55,379 nucleotides of DNA, taken from Calothrix sp. FI2-JRJ7 (GTDB taxonomy: Bacteria > Cyanobacteriota > Cyanobacteriia > Cyanobacteriales > Nostocaceae). The notes beneath the pieces are model-generated. The model worked only from the letters and a program-made list of their open reading frames with translations, was not told where the DNA came from and did not search any database. The DNA lies in contig JAHHGX010000024.1 in NCBI GenBank assembly GCA_019359675.1, positions 1 to 55,379 of the forward strand. Direction: 5' to 3'. Of this stretch, positions 1-8,250 are shown piece after piece. How positions within the stretch are numbered: the stretch's first letter is position 1; each line of letters opens with the position of its first letter. The position numbers and the translations under genes are program-made.

Positions 1-3
1 TTT

Positions 4-126
4 GGCGCCAGTCATGTAGATGCATGAATTTTAGGTAATCTTACCTTTTTGTCTTGCACGTGGGTATATTCCTTTGGTCTGATAATCTTCAAGTGTCAGC
101 TTTCCTTTCTTTTTCAGCATGCCCTA
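4..126. repeat. Left terminal inverted repeat (123 bp)
   Basis: Bases 4-126 are the reverse complement of 55257-55379 with no mismatch by eye; similarity stops at base 127. The outermost six bases are GGCGCC, preceded here by three T. A folded end would read GGCGCCAAATTTGGCGCC. This fits a terminal repeat of a linear replicon, but a contig end cut inside an inverted repeat would look the same. Most of the repeat is a 29-codon ORF reading outward. Confidence 0.9.
31..120 (-). CDS. 29-aa ORF inside left terminal repeat
   Basis: A short lysine/arginine-rich ORF (starts MLKKKGKLTLEDY, ends RQKGKIT) fills most of the terminal repeat and reads toward the terminus. A stop codon lies just upstream in frame. 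An AAGGAG sequence sits about 17 nt before the ATG, which is far for a ribosome site. The product is unrecognised. It may be the end of a gene that continued elsewhere, or non-coding telomere sequence that happens to be open. Confidence 0.3.
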   Translation of the reverse strand: MLKKKGKLTLEDYQTKGIYPRARQKGKIT

Positions 127-270
127 CTTAGTTACTCCTTGCATCTGATGTAACAAATATTGCCTGATTGGATTAATCGCTGGCGCCATTGATTAGTTGT
201 TAGTGGTTGGAAGTTAGTTAATGCCTGAAGTAATAGCGGCGCTAATAATACTAAAGGTATTAACCAGTAT

Positions 271-885
271 TTAAACTTTCCTGATTGCGAGTCTCTCGAT
301 AATTGAAGTTTGGGCGCTTTTAATACCTTGACGGATACCTCCTAAGTCCGTCTTTAAATCATTTGATACATTTGCAAGCTTGTTATTTAGCTTTGTAGTT
401 CTAGTAGTTATGTGTTCTCGAAGTTCCTGAGTATTAGAATCTAAAGATTGCTCGATAGAATCAAACTTGTAGTCAAAATATGTTCTAATCGCAGTAGTTA
501 CAGTTTGAACAAATTCTGAATAATCTTTAAACACATCATCAACTGAGTCAGCAATAGTTAAAGCTTCATGCTCAGTTATATTAAAACCCAGTACATTAGC
601 TTGAGTAGTAACTAAATGATATTTCTCCTCAGAGCTAATATTTACTGCTGGTAATGAAACTTCCTCTGTCTGCAATTTTTCAGTTACAGGTGCTAGTTCA
701 TTACTCTCTGATGTGTTAACTTCTTGGCAAGCTTGAACTACGAGTGTAACGATAGCGAATTTATTCTCTAGGATATTTTCCCCAGAAGGACAAACTGTAT
801 TTATAGCTTGTCTAATTTGCCCGGATGTTGGTGTAAATCCTTTCTCCTTAACGCTTTTACGGATATTCTCAATGTGATTACGCAT
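271..885 (-). CDS. Hypothetical plasmid protein, helical C-terminus
   Basis: A 204-aa soluble protein without a recognised domain. The N-terminal 60 residues are basic and helical (EKGFTPTSGQIRQAIN). The middle is acidic. Residues about 130-195 look like a coiled coil rich in T, N, L and K, suggesting self-association or a filamentous arm. It lies 3 bp downstream of the 143-aa gene on the same strand, so both probably come from one transcript starting in the 1321-1824 gap. No membrane segment or signal peptide is seen. Function unknown. Confidence 0.6.
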   Translation of the reverse strand: MRNHIENIRKSVKEKGFTPTSGQIRQAINTVCPSGENILENKFAIVTLVVQACQEVNTSESNELAPVTEKLQTEEVSLPAVNISSEEKYHLVTTQANVLGFNITEHEALTIADSVDDVFKDYSEFVQTVTTAIRTYFDYKFDSIEQSLDSNTQELREHITTRTTKLNNKLANVSNDLKTDLGGIRQGIKSAQTSIIERLAIRKV

Positions 886-888
886 GTA

Positions 889-1320
889 TTACCTCGCTTG
901 CTTGGTTTTATAGATAAGCGCAGAAGCAAACACTGTTACTAAGTCTTCTGCTTTGTAGTTACGCGCACGGTCGAAGTATTTACCCTCTACCCTTGGCACC
1001 GACTGAAACCACCTAATAATTGTTGTTCGGTGTGCTTTATACCCGCTTAATCTTCTTAGCTCCTTGTAAGCTATATCTCCTTGGATTAATATCTGTTTCT
1101 TGGCTATATCTAGCGCGCACTGGTAGCAGTAAATAATTTGTCCTAACGATAGTTTCGTGTACTCATTCCTGCGTTTTAATTCAGCTACCAATTGTAAGTT
1201 TTCGAGGTTTATTTCTAGTCCAGATTCTCGTAGCGTGCGCTTGATACGATACCAAGTCCTGTCACTAACTGTAGAATCATAGTGAATCTCGAAGTAAGTT
1301 TTTGCACTACTGTTCTTCAT
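889..1320 (-). CDS. Hypothetical basic protein, possible DNA-binding
   Basis: A 143-aa basic protein, first gene of a two-gene operon with the 204-aa gene (3-bp gap). Residues about 85-110 (YKELRRLSGYKAHRTTIIRW) could form a helix-turn-helix, and the net positive charge fits nucleic-acid binding. That is inference from composition only; I do not recognise the family. The upstream gap holds TACTGCA repeats like those beside the first partition operon, so the pair may belong to plasmid maintenance. Confidence 0.55.
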   Translation of the reverse strand: MKNSSAKTYFEIHYDSTVSDRTWYRIKRTLRESGLEINLENLQLVAELKRRNEYTKLSLGQIIYCYQCALDIAKKQILIQGDIAYKELRRLSGYKAHRTTIIRWFQSVPRVEGKYFDRARNYKAEDLVTVFASALIYKTKQAR

Positions 1321-1824
1321 AAATTTCTAATACTTTCTGACAGTCAAATGCACTGACAGCTACACGCACACTCGATACTCGCACTGCAAATAAATAAACA
1401 TGAAGTTGGTATTTCTGGCGCCTTCTAAATATTGCAACCCATTACAACCGTGTTTTAACTTGTGGCAGTGTAGTAATCCCAAACGAAGGTATAAAACGCT
1501 GTATCCTTACTGCAAAATACTGCAACCTCCGTTTATATAAAGACTTTGCAGTTTACTGCCACGTAGGGACGCACTGCACAGCCATAGCCACAGGCACAGT
1601 TTTAACGTCATGCGCGATGAATGTGCAGCACATAAGCAGCAGCATAGCAATTGAGAAGTGGCACCTCTATAAATGCACTTGTCAGTTAATCGAAACTCGC
1701 ACATGACTTTTAAACTCATTAAATGAAACGGGCGCGTTGTACATATGATTTGATGTGTTTAGAGAGAATGTCTAGATATTGGTCGATCCATTCACATTAT
1801 TTAAGCCAAGAAATATCTTTCATA
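1321..1824. promoter_or_regulatory. Intergenic region with TACTGCA repeats
   Basis: About 500 bp without a convincing gene. TACTGCA occurs at 1508-1514 and 1518-1524, and TGCAGT at 1546-1551 followed by TACTGCC at 1553-1559. The same heptamer, in both orientations, flanks the first ParA operon (20019-20040 and 20990-21016). It may be another binding site of that partition system or a promoter-operator for the minus-strand genes at 271-1320. Confidence 0.35.
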
Positions 1825-2073
1825 TCAATCTCCCAATTGATTTTCTTCCATAGCAATTGCAGCTTCCTCCAACGCCAGAACCGCCCGTCGCACACCTTCC
1901 CGGTTCGAGTATTCAGCAAATGAACGAAGAATTTCGGCGATGTTATAGTCACATGCAATCAATTCGTCCCAAATCATTGTCAGTAGAGTATTGAGCGCGT
2001 CTTGCTTGCGTGCGGCAAACCAACAACGAAAATAGTCATGGATTGGTGCTGTCTCGTTCTCAAACGTATTCAT
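1825..2073 (-). CDS. Hypothetical small helical protein
   Basis: An 82-aa acidic, helix-rich protein (FAEYSNREGVRRAVLALEEA), last of three closely spaced minus-strand genes (2602 to 1825). The gap to the preceding gene is 20 bp. It has no membrane segment and no recognised domain. Regular coding composition and operon position favour it over a plus-strand ORF that overlaps it at 1723-1923. Confidence 0.55.
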   Translation of the reverse strand: MNTFENETAPIHDYFRCWFAARKQDALNTLLTMIWDELIACDYNIAEILRSFAEYSNREGVRRAVLALEEAAIAMEENQLGD

Positions 2074-2093
2074 GGCGCTTCCACATTATTTTA

Positions 2094-2300
2094 TTACAGT
2101 ACGTAGCGTATTAAATTTAAGGTGTCATTCAGCGATGTGCCTAAATCATTACTAGGATTGGTTTGGCACGTAATTTGCCAGTCTTCACCCTCAATCAAAT
2201 CGGTAACTAGTGCTTCCGCGAGTGAAAGGGTTATATTAATTTGATGAACGGCGCCTTCTTTATTACTCGTCGGTGGTGAACTAATCAAATCGATATTCAT
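2094..2300 (-). CDS. Hypothetical small protein
   Basis: A 68-aa acidic protein (MNIDLISSPPTSNKEGAV...). Its start overlaps the end of the upstream gene by 4 bp, the ATGA type of overlap that indicates translational coupling. No domain is recognised. It belongs to the 2602-1825 three-gene unit. Confidence 0.55.
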   Translation of the reverse strand: MNIDLISSPPTSNKEGAVHQINITLSLAEALVTDLIEGEDWQITCQTNPSNDLGTSLNDTLNLIRYVL

Positions 2301-2602
2301 GCTGCCTCCTTCAGTTGGTCGGCTAAACTATCTTTGGCAGGGCTATGCAGAACTGATTTATCTGTAAAACTCACTACTCTGGCGCCTGGAATTAAATTGA
2401 TTACCCAGCTCAATAGTCTTTCAAATGGCATTCTTTCGACGATTTTCCATGCTTGTTTATGCTCATAAATCAAACGATTGGCGAGTGTGCTTAAATCGGC
2501 GCCTGTTATTGATTCACTAGATTTACCCAATACCCGCTGCGATTGAGATTTAAGATATTCTTCGATGTCGCATTCGATACGAACTCTTACGTTTTCTGCC
2601 AT
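2297..2602 (-). CDS. Hypothetical protein, first gene of small operon
   Basis: A 101-aa protein, first of three minus-strand genes. The N-terminus MAENVRVRIECDIEEYLKSQ reads as one beta strand followed by a helix, reminiscent of ribbon-helix-helix or plasmid copy-control proteins. The rest is amphipathic helix. The fold suggestion is weak inference. Its promoter should lie in 2603-2950. Confidence 0.55.
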   Translation of the reverse strand: MAENVRVRIECDIEEYLKSQSQRVLGKSSESITGADLSTLANRLIYEHKQAWKIVERMPFERLLSWVINLIPGARVVSFTDKSVLHSPAKDSLADQLKEAA

Positions 2603-3150
2603 CGTTATTTCTCCCGCTGCAAAATACTCGTTATCTTGAAAATTAATAAATCTTTAACATTTGTCACATTGTGCGTGTAAACTGCCCCCCTTAAATTTCA
2701 AGGAAACGCCTAAAACAACGTGCGTAAGCCGTATGAGCGCCTTCAATGTTGGACTTGACATAAGTTGGCGCCTTCTTCATGAACTCACATTCAATTGAGT
2801 CTTACCATTTCACCATTGTTTGAATGAAGAATGAAATGCCATATCCCTTTATTCGCAAGGTTTTCAATGGTATATGAACATGTGAGAAGATTGGCTTACC
2901 GCTCTAGAACTAGTTTTTTCACTTGATGCCATAATTGTCTCCCACAGGGAGTTATGGGCTATTTTGGGAGATTTCGGTTAAGTTGCAATCATAATGATTC
3001 CTCCAAGTATTCTGGTGAAAAGCGCTCAATCATTACTATGAGCGGGATTGAGAGAATTTTTGCGTATACGAATCTGGCGCCCGAAACGGGCTGTTTTTCA
3101 GTCAAAACAAGATTTTTGGGTGTTTTCAGACTTCTTATGCTAGATTAACA
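2603..3150. other. Intergenic region between divergent units
   Basis: About 550 bp with stop-rich frames. It separates the minus-strand operon (1825-2602) from the plus-strand RHH gene. Two GGCGCC sites lie at about 2767 and 3076. A 64-aa plus-strand ORF at 2954-3148 has no ribosome site or family resemblance and is not annotated. Confidence 0.4.
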
Positions 3151-3155
3151 CTAAC

Positions 3156-3209
3156 AGTGCAAATAGTGCAAAAAAAACTAATGCTGTTTTTGCTGCTATT
3201 AGTGCAAAT
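3156..3209 (+). repeat. Phased AGTGCAAAT repeats upstream of RHH gene
   Basis: AGTGCAAAT occurs at 3156-3164, 3165-3173 and 3201-3209. The steps are 9 and 36 bp (4 x 9), so all copies are in the same 9-bp register. They end about 60 bp before the ATG of the RHH gene. The arrangement suits cooperative binding by RHH dimers (autoregulation) or an iteron block. The function is inferred. Confidence 0.5.
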
Positions 3210-3270
3210 ATTATCTTGTATGTGCTTGAAGAGTATGATCTATGCTGATAGGACAAATAGTTATGAATTA

Positions 3271-3441
3271 ATGGCACGACCGCGAATTACATTAACCGTG
3301 TCAGAAGATGTTTATCAATACCTCTCTGACTGGGCTGAACGTGAAGAAAGACCCTTGGCTAACCTTGCAGCCTACTTATTGAGTCAGGCTGTTAAGGAAC
3401 GTCAACAGGTTGACAAAAAGCAAAATAAGGGTGAAGGCTAA
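3271..3441 (+). CDS. Ribbon-helix-helix (CopG-type) DNA-binding protein
   Basis: A 56-aa protein beginning MARPRITLTVSEDVYQYLSD. A beta strand (RITLTVS) followed by two helices with a conserved turn is the ribbon-helix-helix fold, which binds operator repeats as dimers. I chose the ATG at 3271 rather than the longer open frame from 3157, because the extra 38 residues are hydrophobic, unrelated to the fold, and overlap the AGTGCAAAT repeats. Its stop codon shares one base with the start of the next gene (TAATG), so the two are coupled. Likely an autoregulator or copy-number/antitoxin-type regulator; which one cannot be told. Confidence 0.7.
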   Translation: MARPRITLTVSEDVYQYLSDWAEREERPLANLAAYLLSQAVKERQQVDKKQNKGEG

Positions 3442-3716
3442 TGAATGCAGTCAGTATAGACCCGCTAACACTGCCATCGCTATTATTGAACAAGTGTTCG
3501 TGCTTGCTAAACTATCTAGCCATCAAAAGTGCGATGGGAAATAAGCACGTTAATTACATTGAAAAAATCGTTAGCCTTGCTCAATTAGAGGTAAAGTGCA
3601 TATTACAGAGGAAAGGAGGTAACGGCTACACAAAAAACCCAATAGCGAAATTACAGCCAAATGTAGACACCCATTGTTTGATGAGTGACATTTCAGCTGT
3701 AAGATTGCTTCTTTAA
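3441..3716 (+). CDS. Hypothetical protein coupled to RHH gene
   Basis: A 91-aa ORF that starts on the last base of the RHH stop codon, implying translational coupling. No domain is recognised. A two-gene unit with an RHH protein first is compatible with a toxin-antitoxin pair, but the protein shows no toxin motif that I know. Confidence 0.4.
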   Translation: MNAVSIDPLTLPSLLLNKCSCLLNYLAIKSAMGNKHVNYIEKIVSLAQLEVKCILQRKGGNGYTKNPIAKLQPNVDTHCLMSDISAVRLLL

Positions 3717-4053
3717 ATATTCGATTTTGCGGGCAAAGGAATCTTCACTTCGACTCAATCATACCTATGTTTGGCGACCTTGGTTTTTGATTGAGTCAGA
3801 AGAATTGATTCTCTCGTCAAAATTGTTTACACATACCATCTTACAAGATCGCGTCCGAATTCACAGGCTGTCTTGCGACATTTTGCTGCGAATTTACAAG
3901 AAAGCGCTTTGACTTTATGTAAATTTTTGTTTCGTTTTAAAAATCTTAGATTTTTATGACGAGCGCAAACGAATTGAATAGGCGTACTCAGATGTCATTG
4001 TGTAACGACGACTAACCCGCTCCAAACCCACATTTATTTTTGGAGTAAAACAC
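3717..4053. other. Gap with inverted repeat 3752-3761 / 3788-3797
   Basis: A 337-bp stretch with no convincing gene; a 61-aa ORF at 3727-3912 lacks support. GACTCAATCA (3752-3761) is repeated inverted as TGATTGAGTC (3788-3797) around a 26-bp loop. No T run follows, so it is not a standard terminator. It may be an mRNA structure or protein-binding dyad. Confidence 0.35.
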
Positions 4054-4356
4054 ATGTACGGCGTGCAACTACTCGCTGAACAAGGATTTTTGGATATTGG
4101 CAACGTAGACCGTCTGCCGCCAACATTCGAGAAAGACCATTACAACTGTGCCGTTAGCAACGGTCAAAATTTACCATCAAAACGGGCAAAGCTATACCCA
4201 GATCGCAATTCACAATTACAGACAACGTTGCCTGTAATCGAAGAAACAAGTTTCAATCAAAAACCATACCTGGGCTTTGATAGGGCTTGGAAATTTTGTG
4301 CTGTTTGCCTGACAACAGCAAACGGCGCCCTCAAAACACCCATAAAGTTTACCTAA
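4054..4356 (+). CDS. Hypothetical 100-aa protein upstream of rep
   Basis: A 100-aa ORF with a GGAG ribosome site about 9 nt before its ATG. It is hydrophilic with a basic centre (LPSKRAKLYPDRNSQLQ) and two cysteines near the C-terminus (FCAVC). No family is recognised. It lies 236 bp before the replication leader ORF on the same strand and could be part of plasmid replication control. Confidence 0.45.
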   Translation: MYGVQLLAEQGFLDIGNVDRLPPTFEKDHYNCAVSNGQNLPSKRAKLYPDRNSQLQTTLPVIEETSFNQKPYLGFDRAWKFCAVCLTTANGALKTPIKFT

Positions 4357-4450
4357 AATAATTCAACTAAACACAGTAAAAAGTCGGTTAGCCTGCGTCA
4401 TAGCATTTCCTTTATCCCCAACGCTTAAATGCTTTGGGTAAAACGCTTAC

Positions 4451-4543
4451 TAAAGCCAACCAACCAAAACATAAAAAGAACACTAAAAGGTTAACAAACG
4501 TTTTGGCTTTAGAGTAATTACCTTGTGATACTTACAAGGTTTT
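4451..4543 (+). promoter_or_regulatory. Structured leader before replication gene
   Basis: Two nested dyads lie in the 5' region of the replication gene. TAAAGCCAA (4451-4459) pairs with TTGGCTTTA (4503-4511). ACCTTGT (4520-4526) pairs with ACAAGGT (4534-4540), followed by four T. The second hairpin could act as an attenuator and the first as an alternative structure or antisense RNA target. The arrangement resembles plasmid copy control; no antisense promoter was identified. Confidence 0.35.
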
Positions 4544-4592
4544 CAAGGAAGCGGCGCTTGGCTAATCGGCTCCACCAACAGGAGTTCGATAA

Positions 4593-4661
4593 ATGAAGAA
4601 ATTTTTACTACCTATTGAAAAAACCATGCTTCTGTGCGGGGAGGCTCTATATGCGTATTAA
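4593..4661 (+). CDS. Putative 22-aa leader peptide overlapping rep
   Basis: The ORF begins MKKFLLPIEKTMLLCGEALY and ends 11 bp inside the replication gene, in another frame. GGAG lies 8 nt before its ATG (4581-4584). Its 3' part covers the strong GGGGAGG ribosome site of rep (4637-4643). Translation of the leader could therefore open or occlude the rep site, as the tap leader does for repA in IncFII plasmids. The analogy is inference. Confidence 0.45.
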   Translation: MKKFLLPIEKTMLLCGEALYAY

Positions 4662-7600
4662 GCCCACCCCGACCCGTCGCCACAATCCCTGTTTTGTATG
4701 CGGCAACATCACAGGTAAATGCCGCGAACTCGAAGAACTCCATATGTGTATGGAGATAACAGACGGTTACAACACTCCACCTGGTTTGCAATTTATTGGG
4801 CTTACCAAAGATGGGATGTGGGGTAAATTTGTTGTCGAGCGTCAGTCAAGTGCTTTTGAGCGTGAGGCGTGGCGCCAATTTCGTGAGCAAATTAAAAAGC
4901 AGCGCAAAGAAGCAGAACGTAAACAATTATTGGGCTTATTAAACGAACGCGAACGCGATGGCGCCATTCGTCAAATTTTATCGCAGTTAAATTTATCTGT
5001 CTTACACCGTGCTGATTTGCACCGTCGTGGGTTAACCGACGAGCAAATTGCAGAAGGGATGTTTAGAAGTGTCGAACAGTGGCAAAAGCTTGATTTTCAG
5101 GTTAGCCATCGACTAGCTGGCGTTTCTATCACCGGCGACTCGCTCGTTACCCAGCCTGGTTACATTTGTCCGGTGTGGGCGCCGACAGGGGAAATTGTCG
5201 CTTGGCAGCTACACTCAGATGATGTTCGCAATGGTAAATACAAGTGGGCATCGTCGCAAACCAAAAATCGTCCTAATGGTCCAACATCACACTTTACCAA
5301 TGGCGAGTTACCCCTCACCTGTTGTCGTCCAACTAAAGGTACAACTTCCAAACGGGTACGTCTCAACGAAGGTATTTTAAAGCCTTGGGTATCAGCACAA
5401 AAACGCGGCGAAATCGTTTTTGGTGCAGCGGGTGGTAACTTTGCTGCTTCACCCCAGACTTTAAAATCTTACCTCGACCAGTTGGAAGTTGAACTGGGGG
5501 GAATTGAGGAATTAGTACTCGATGTTGACGCGGGCGCCATCACCAACCGTCATGTGATGCGGCAGTATCGGCGTACCAACGAGCTATTGAAAAAACTAGG
5601 CTACGAGTTGAAAATTGGTTGGTGGGGTCAGTATACAAAAGATATTTTAGACCCTGACGAATACGACGGTGTAATTGAGACGATTACTTGGTCAGAGTTT
5701 GAGGATTTACACCGCAGTACACAAAACATAAGTGAAGACATCAAACAGCAATTAGAGAAACTGGGACAATACATATCGAAACAGTTCAAAGGGTTTAGCA
5801 AAGCGCCCGCTCCAAAGCCTGCTTCACCTACACCTGTATATATATACAAGCTCGGTAACTTACCAACACCCGAAGAGTACATACGTTTGGGATTGCCCAA
5901 AATACAGTACAACAGTTTACAACGGTTGTCCATATGGCTAGAAGCACAAGAAAAGGGATGGCATGACATACTCGACAAATCGGCGCCTGGTTTAGGTAAG
6001 TCACACGATGCGGGTTTGACTCTTGCATCCGATTTGTCTACGACAATGAATGAACTTGAACAATTGTATTATCTAGCTGCGGACCACCGTAATCCAACCA
6101 CCGAAACTGTTGAGCAAAATTATGTTGACTTAACAATTCGCCACAATGGTTTAGAAATCGATGATACCCGCACCACACCAAGTGGTAAACCATTTTTAAT
6201 ACATCCTAGAAAGAAATCAAATATCAAATTAACACCAGGTAATTGCCATCGCTATCACCTATTTTCTGAACTCAAAGCAAAGAACATACCCCATATAGAA
6301 AGTGGGGATTCACCGATATGTTTGGGTTGTTCCTTGTTTAAGGCTTGCCAATCATCTAGTGGTCGTGGTTATGGGTTCCGCAACTTAAGACAAATGGCAT
6401 TAATTAGTCCGCAAATACGCGCGCATCCTGATAGTTTACCAGACCCAGACATATACAAATTTGCAAAATGTGGATTGTTTTGGGATGAGGCATCGACGCT
6501 TCTAAAAACGCACACGTCAATTTCTGTTACTTCAGATGATTTGAACCAAACGGTTGGACAACTAACTTTCAAAAATCCTCAAGCGATGGAGCAACTGCGC
6601 CCAATGCTTACGGTGTTAAGGTCGCTGCTTAATCAGGAATTAAAACCACCATCCCGATATGGATTCGACTCAACCGCCATATGGGAATTACTACCAGCGG
6701 CGCCTGCAAATCTCAGCGAACTGATTTCTTCGTTAGAAGAAGACCTGGCGCCTGACCTAAGTTTCCTTCAGGAAGTAGCAGACAAAATCAGCATAGCCGA
6801 ACTTGACAACCAAGCAAAAAAAGCAGCAAAAGCAGCCAATAGTATACTCCGCCAAGAAAACTATAAAAATACCAAAAACGAATTGCACTCCGTTGCGCTT
6901 AACTGGCTAGTACCCCTATTACAAATTTGGGTGAATGAAAAAGTAGGCGCCTTTCGTTGTGAACATGGGGTTTTATCTATATATATACCCGAATTACGTC
7001 ACCGCGCGATTGCTGAAAAAGCTGCTTTTAATATTTACCTCGATGCTACAATGCGTCGCGAAGACTTGGCACTAAAAATGGGGATTGACGTTGATGAGAT
7101 TCTGCATATCGAGCAAGCTAGCCCGACTTATGAAAACCTGAAAATCATTCAAGTCACGGGCATGGGGAAAGTCGGCAAAGATAGACGTTCATCTATGGAT
7201 TCTCGTCTATTGGCACTAAAAAAAGCATTAACAGAACAACATCCTGACCTCAAATTTTTGGAGTGGAAGAAACACGCATCAGAGATTGATGGCTATCATT
7301 TCCGCGATAGTCGGGGGATTAATAGGTTTCAAGATGCTGATTCACTATGCAGTGTTGGTATACCCTACCCCAATTTGGGTGAGCTTGCTATTGAATATTA
7401 TCTCCTGACGGGGTTACAGATAGACTTAGCCAGCAAAGATAACGATGCCAAATTCCAAGCTTTTGTTGATGCTCATGTTCAAGCTGAGATTTTGCAAGAA
7501 GCTGGACGACTACGTTCGCACCTTCGACCTAATCAAAAATTGTACTACTACTTCATTGGTGATTACGATTTAAGTTTCTTTATTGACCAGCTACCCTTAG

Positions 7601-8127
7601 TCCAGTTCGAGCAAGTTCAGGCAGTTTTGATTGCTCCGGAGGCAGGAAGTGTAGGACAACAAACCAAATACTTACTAGCATCCGCATACCAGCAATTAGT
7701 CGATAACGGCAAGAAAGTTACCCAAACAGCCATAGCAGAAATTGTTGGGATTACCCAAGAACGGGTTAGTCAAATTGCTAAACAATTAGGTGGGTGGAAG
7801 GCACTCAAAGAATTATTAGTTTTGTTATTAACAACTAATAATAACGAAACTTATATTTCCTCTCCACCCGATGATGACCTTGTTTGGGCAGCACAACATT
7901 ACTTACCTTTGCTCGTTTTTAACCCAGATTGTTTGCCTCCATCTCAAGTAATAGCGCAGGTATTAGAAATCGCCAGCGTTTATGGGTGGGAAAAATTTGC
8001 TGCCATTATAGCTTCACAACTCCCACAACTTAGAGCTTCTTTACTCGCTTATTTGATTGAAGTCCTGCCTAGTGAACTCAAAACGGTCTTTGTAAGTTTG
8101 GCTACCAGCACTCTGCGAGTTACGTAG
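4651..8127 (+). CDS. Plasmid replication initiator, CyRepA1-like
   Basis: A 1158-aa protein, probably the replication initiator (primase-helicase type). In order: a zinc-finger-like N-terminus (CFVCG...C, residues about 13-23); a DUF3854/TOPRIM-like domain with NEGILKP (about 238) and DVDAG (about 290); a P-loop APGLGKS (about 443); a cysteine cluster ICLGC...KAC (about 555); a Walker B-like LFWDEAS (about 608); and a C-terminal helix-turn-helix (QTAIAEIVGITQERVSQIAK, about 1030). This order matches the large cyanobacterial plasmid initiators called CyRepA1. I start at 4651 because GGGGAGG lies 7 nt upstream; an upstream in-frame ATG at 4615 lacks a ribosome site. It is the only rep candidate seen in the window. 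Confidence 0.8.
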   Translation: MRIKPTPTRRHNPCFVCGNITGKCRELEELHMCMEITDGYNTPPGLQFIGLTKDGMWGKFVVERQSSAFEREAWRQFREQIKKQRKEAERKQLLGLLNERERDGAIRQILSQLNLSVLHRADLHRRGLTDEQIAEGMFRSVEQWQKLDFQVSHRLAGVSITGDSLVTQPGYICPVWAPTGEIVAWQLHSDDVRNGKYKWASSQTKNRPNGPTSHFTNGELPLTCCRPTKGTTSKRVRLNEGILKPWVSAQKRGEIVFGAAGGNFAASPQTLKSYLDQLEVELGGIEELVLDVDAGAITNRHVMRQYRRTNELLKKLGYELKIGWWGQYTKDILDPDEYDGVIETITWSEFEDLHRSTQNISEDIKQQLEKLGQYISKQFKGFSKAPAPKPASPTPVYIYKLGNLPTPEEYIRLGLPKIQYNSLQRLSIWLEAQEKGWHDILDKSAPGLGKSHDAGLTLASDLSTTMNELEQLYYLAADHRNPTTETVEQNYVDLTIRHNGLEIDDTRTTPSGKPFLIHPRKKSNIKLTPGNCHRYHLFSELKAKNIPHIESGDSPICLGCSLFKACQSSSGRGYGFRNLRQMALISPQIRAHPDSLPDPDIYKFAKCGLFWDEASTLLKTHTSISVTSDDLNQTVGQLTFKNPQAMEQLRPMLTVLRSLLNQELKPPSRYGFDSTAIWELLPAAPANLSELISSLEEDLAPDLSFLQEVADKISIAELDNQAKKAAKAANSILRQENYKNTKNELHSVALNWLVPLLQIWVNEKVGAFRCEHGVLSIYIPELRHRAIAEKAAFNIYLDATMRREDLALKMGIDVDEILHIEQASPTYENLKIIQVTGMGKVGKDRRSSMDSRLLALKKALTEQHPDLKFLEWKKHASEIDGYHFRDSRGINRFQDADSLCSVGIPYPNLGELAIEYYLLTGLQIDLASKDNDAKFQAFVDAHVQAEILQEAGRLRSHLRPNQKLYYYFIGDYDLSFFIDQLPLVQFEQVQAVLIAPEAGSVGQQTKYLLASAYQQLVDNGKKVTQTAIAEIVGITQERVSQIAKQLGGWKALKELLVLLLTTNNNETYISSPPDDDLVWAAQHYLPLLVFNPDCLPPSQVIAQVLEIASVYGWEKFAAIIASQLPQLRASLLAYLIEVLPSELKTVFVSLATSTLRVT

Positions 8128-8250
8128 CTTTTAGTTGACAAGGAAAGTTTACTGTAGCGCTTATAAACGAACGCGCAAAAATTTAATATTTACCAACAAA
8201 TTATTACTCCACTAATTTAGTATAGTATTTATGTACTATATAGATTAACT

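Noticed and set aside
1507-1923. 70-aa cysteine-rich minus ORF (1507-1719) and 66-aa plus ORF (1723-1923)
   Set aside because: No ribosome site or family resemblance. The first lies over the repeat-containing regulatory gap and the second overlaps a better supported minus-strand gene.
2954-3148. 64-aa plus-strand ORF
   Set aside because: Unusual composition, no ribosome site, no relation to neighbours.
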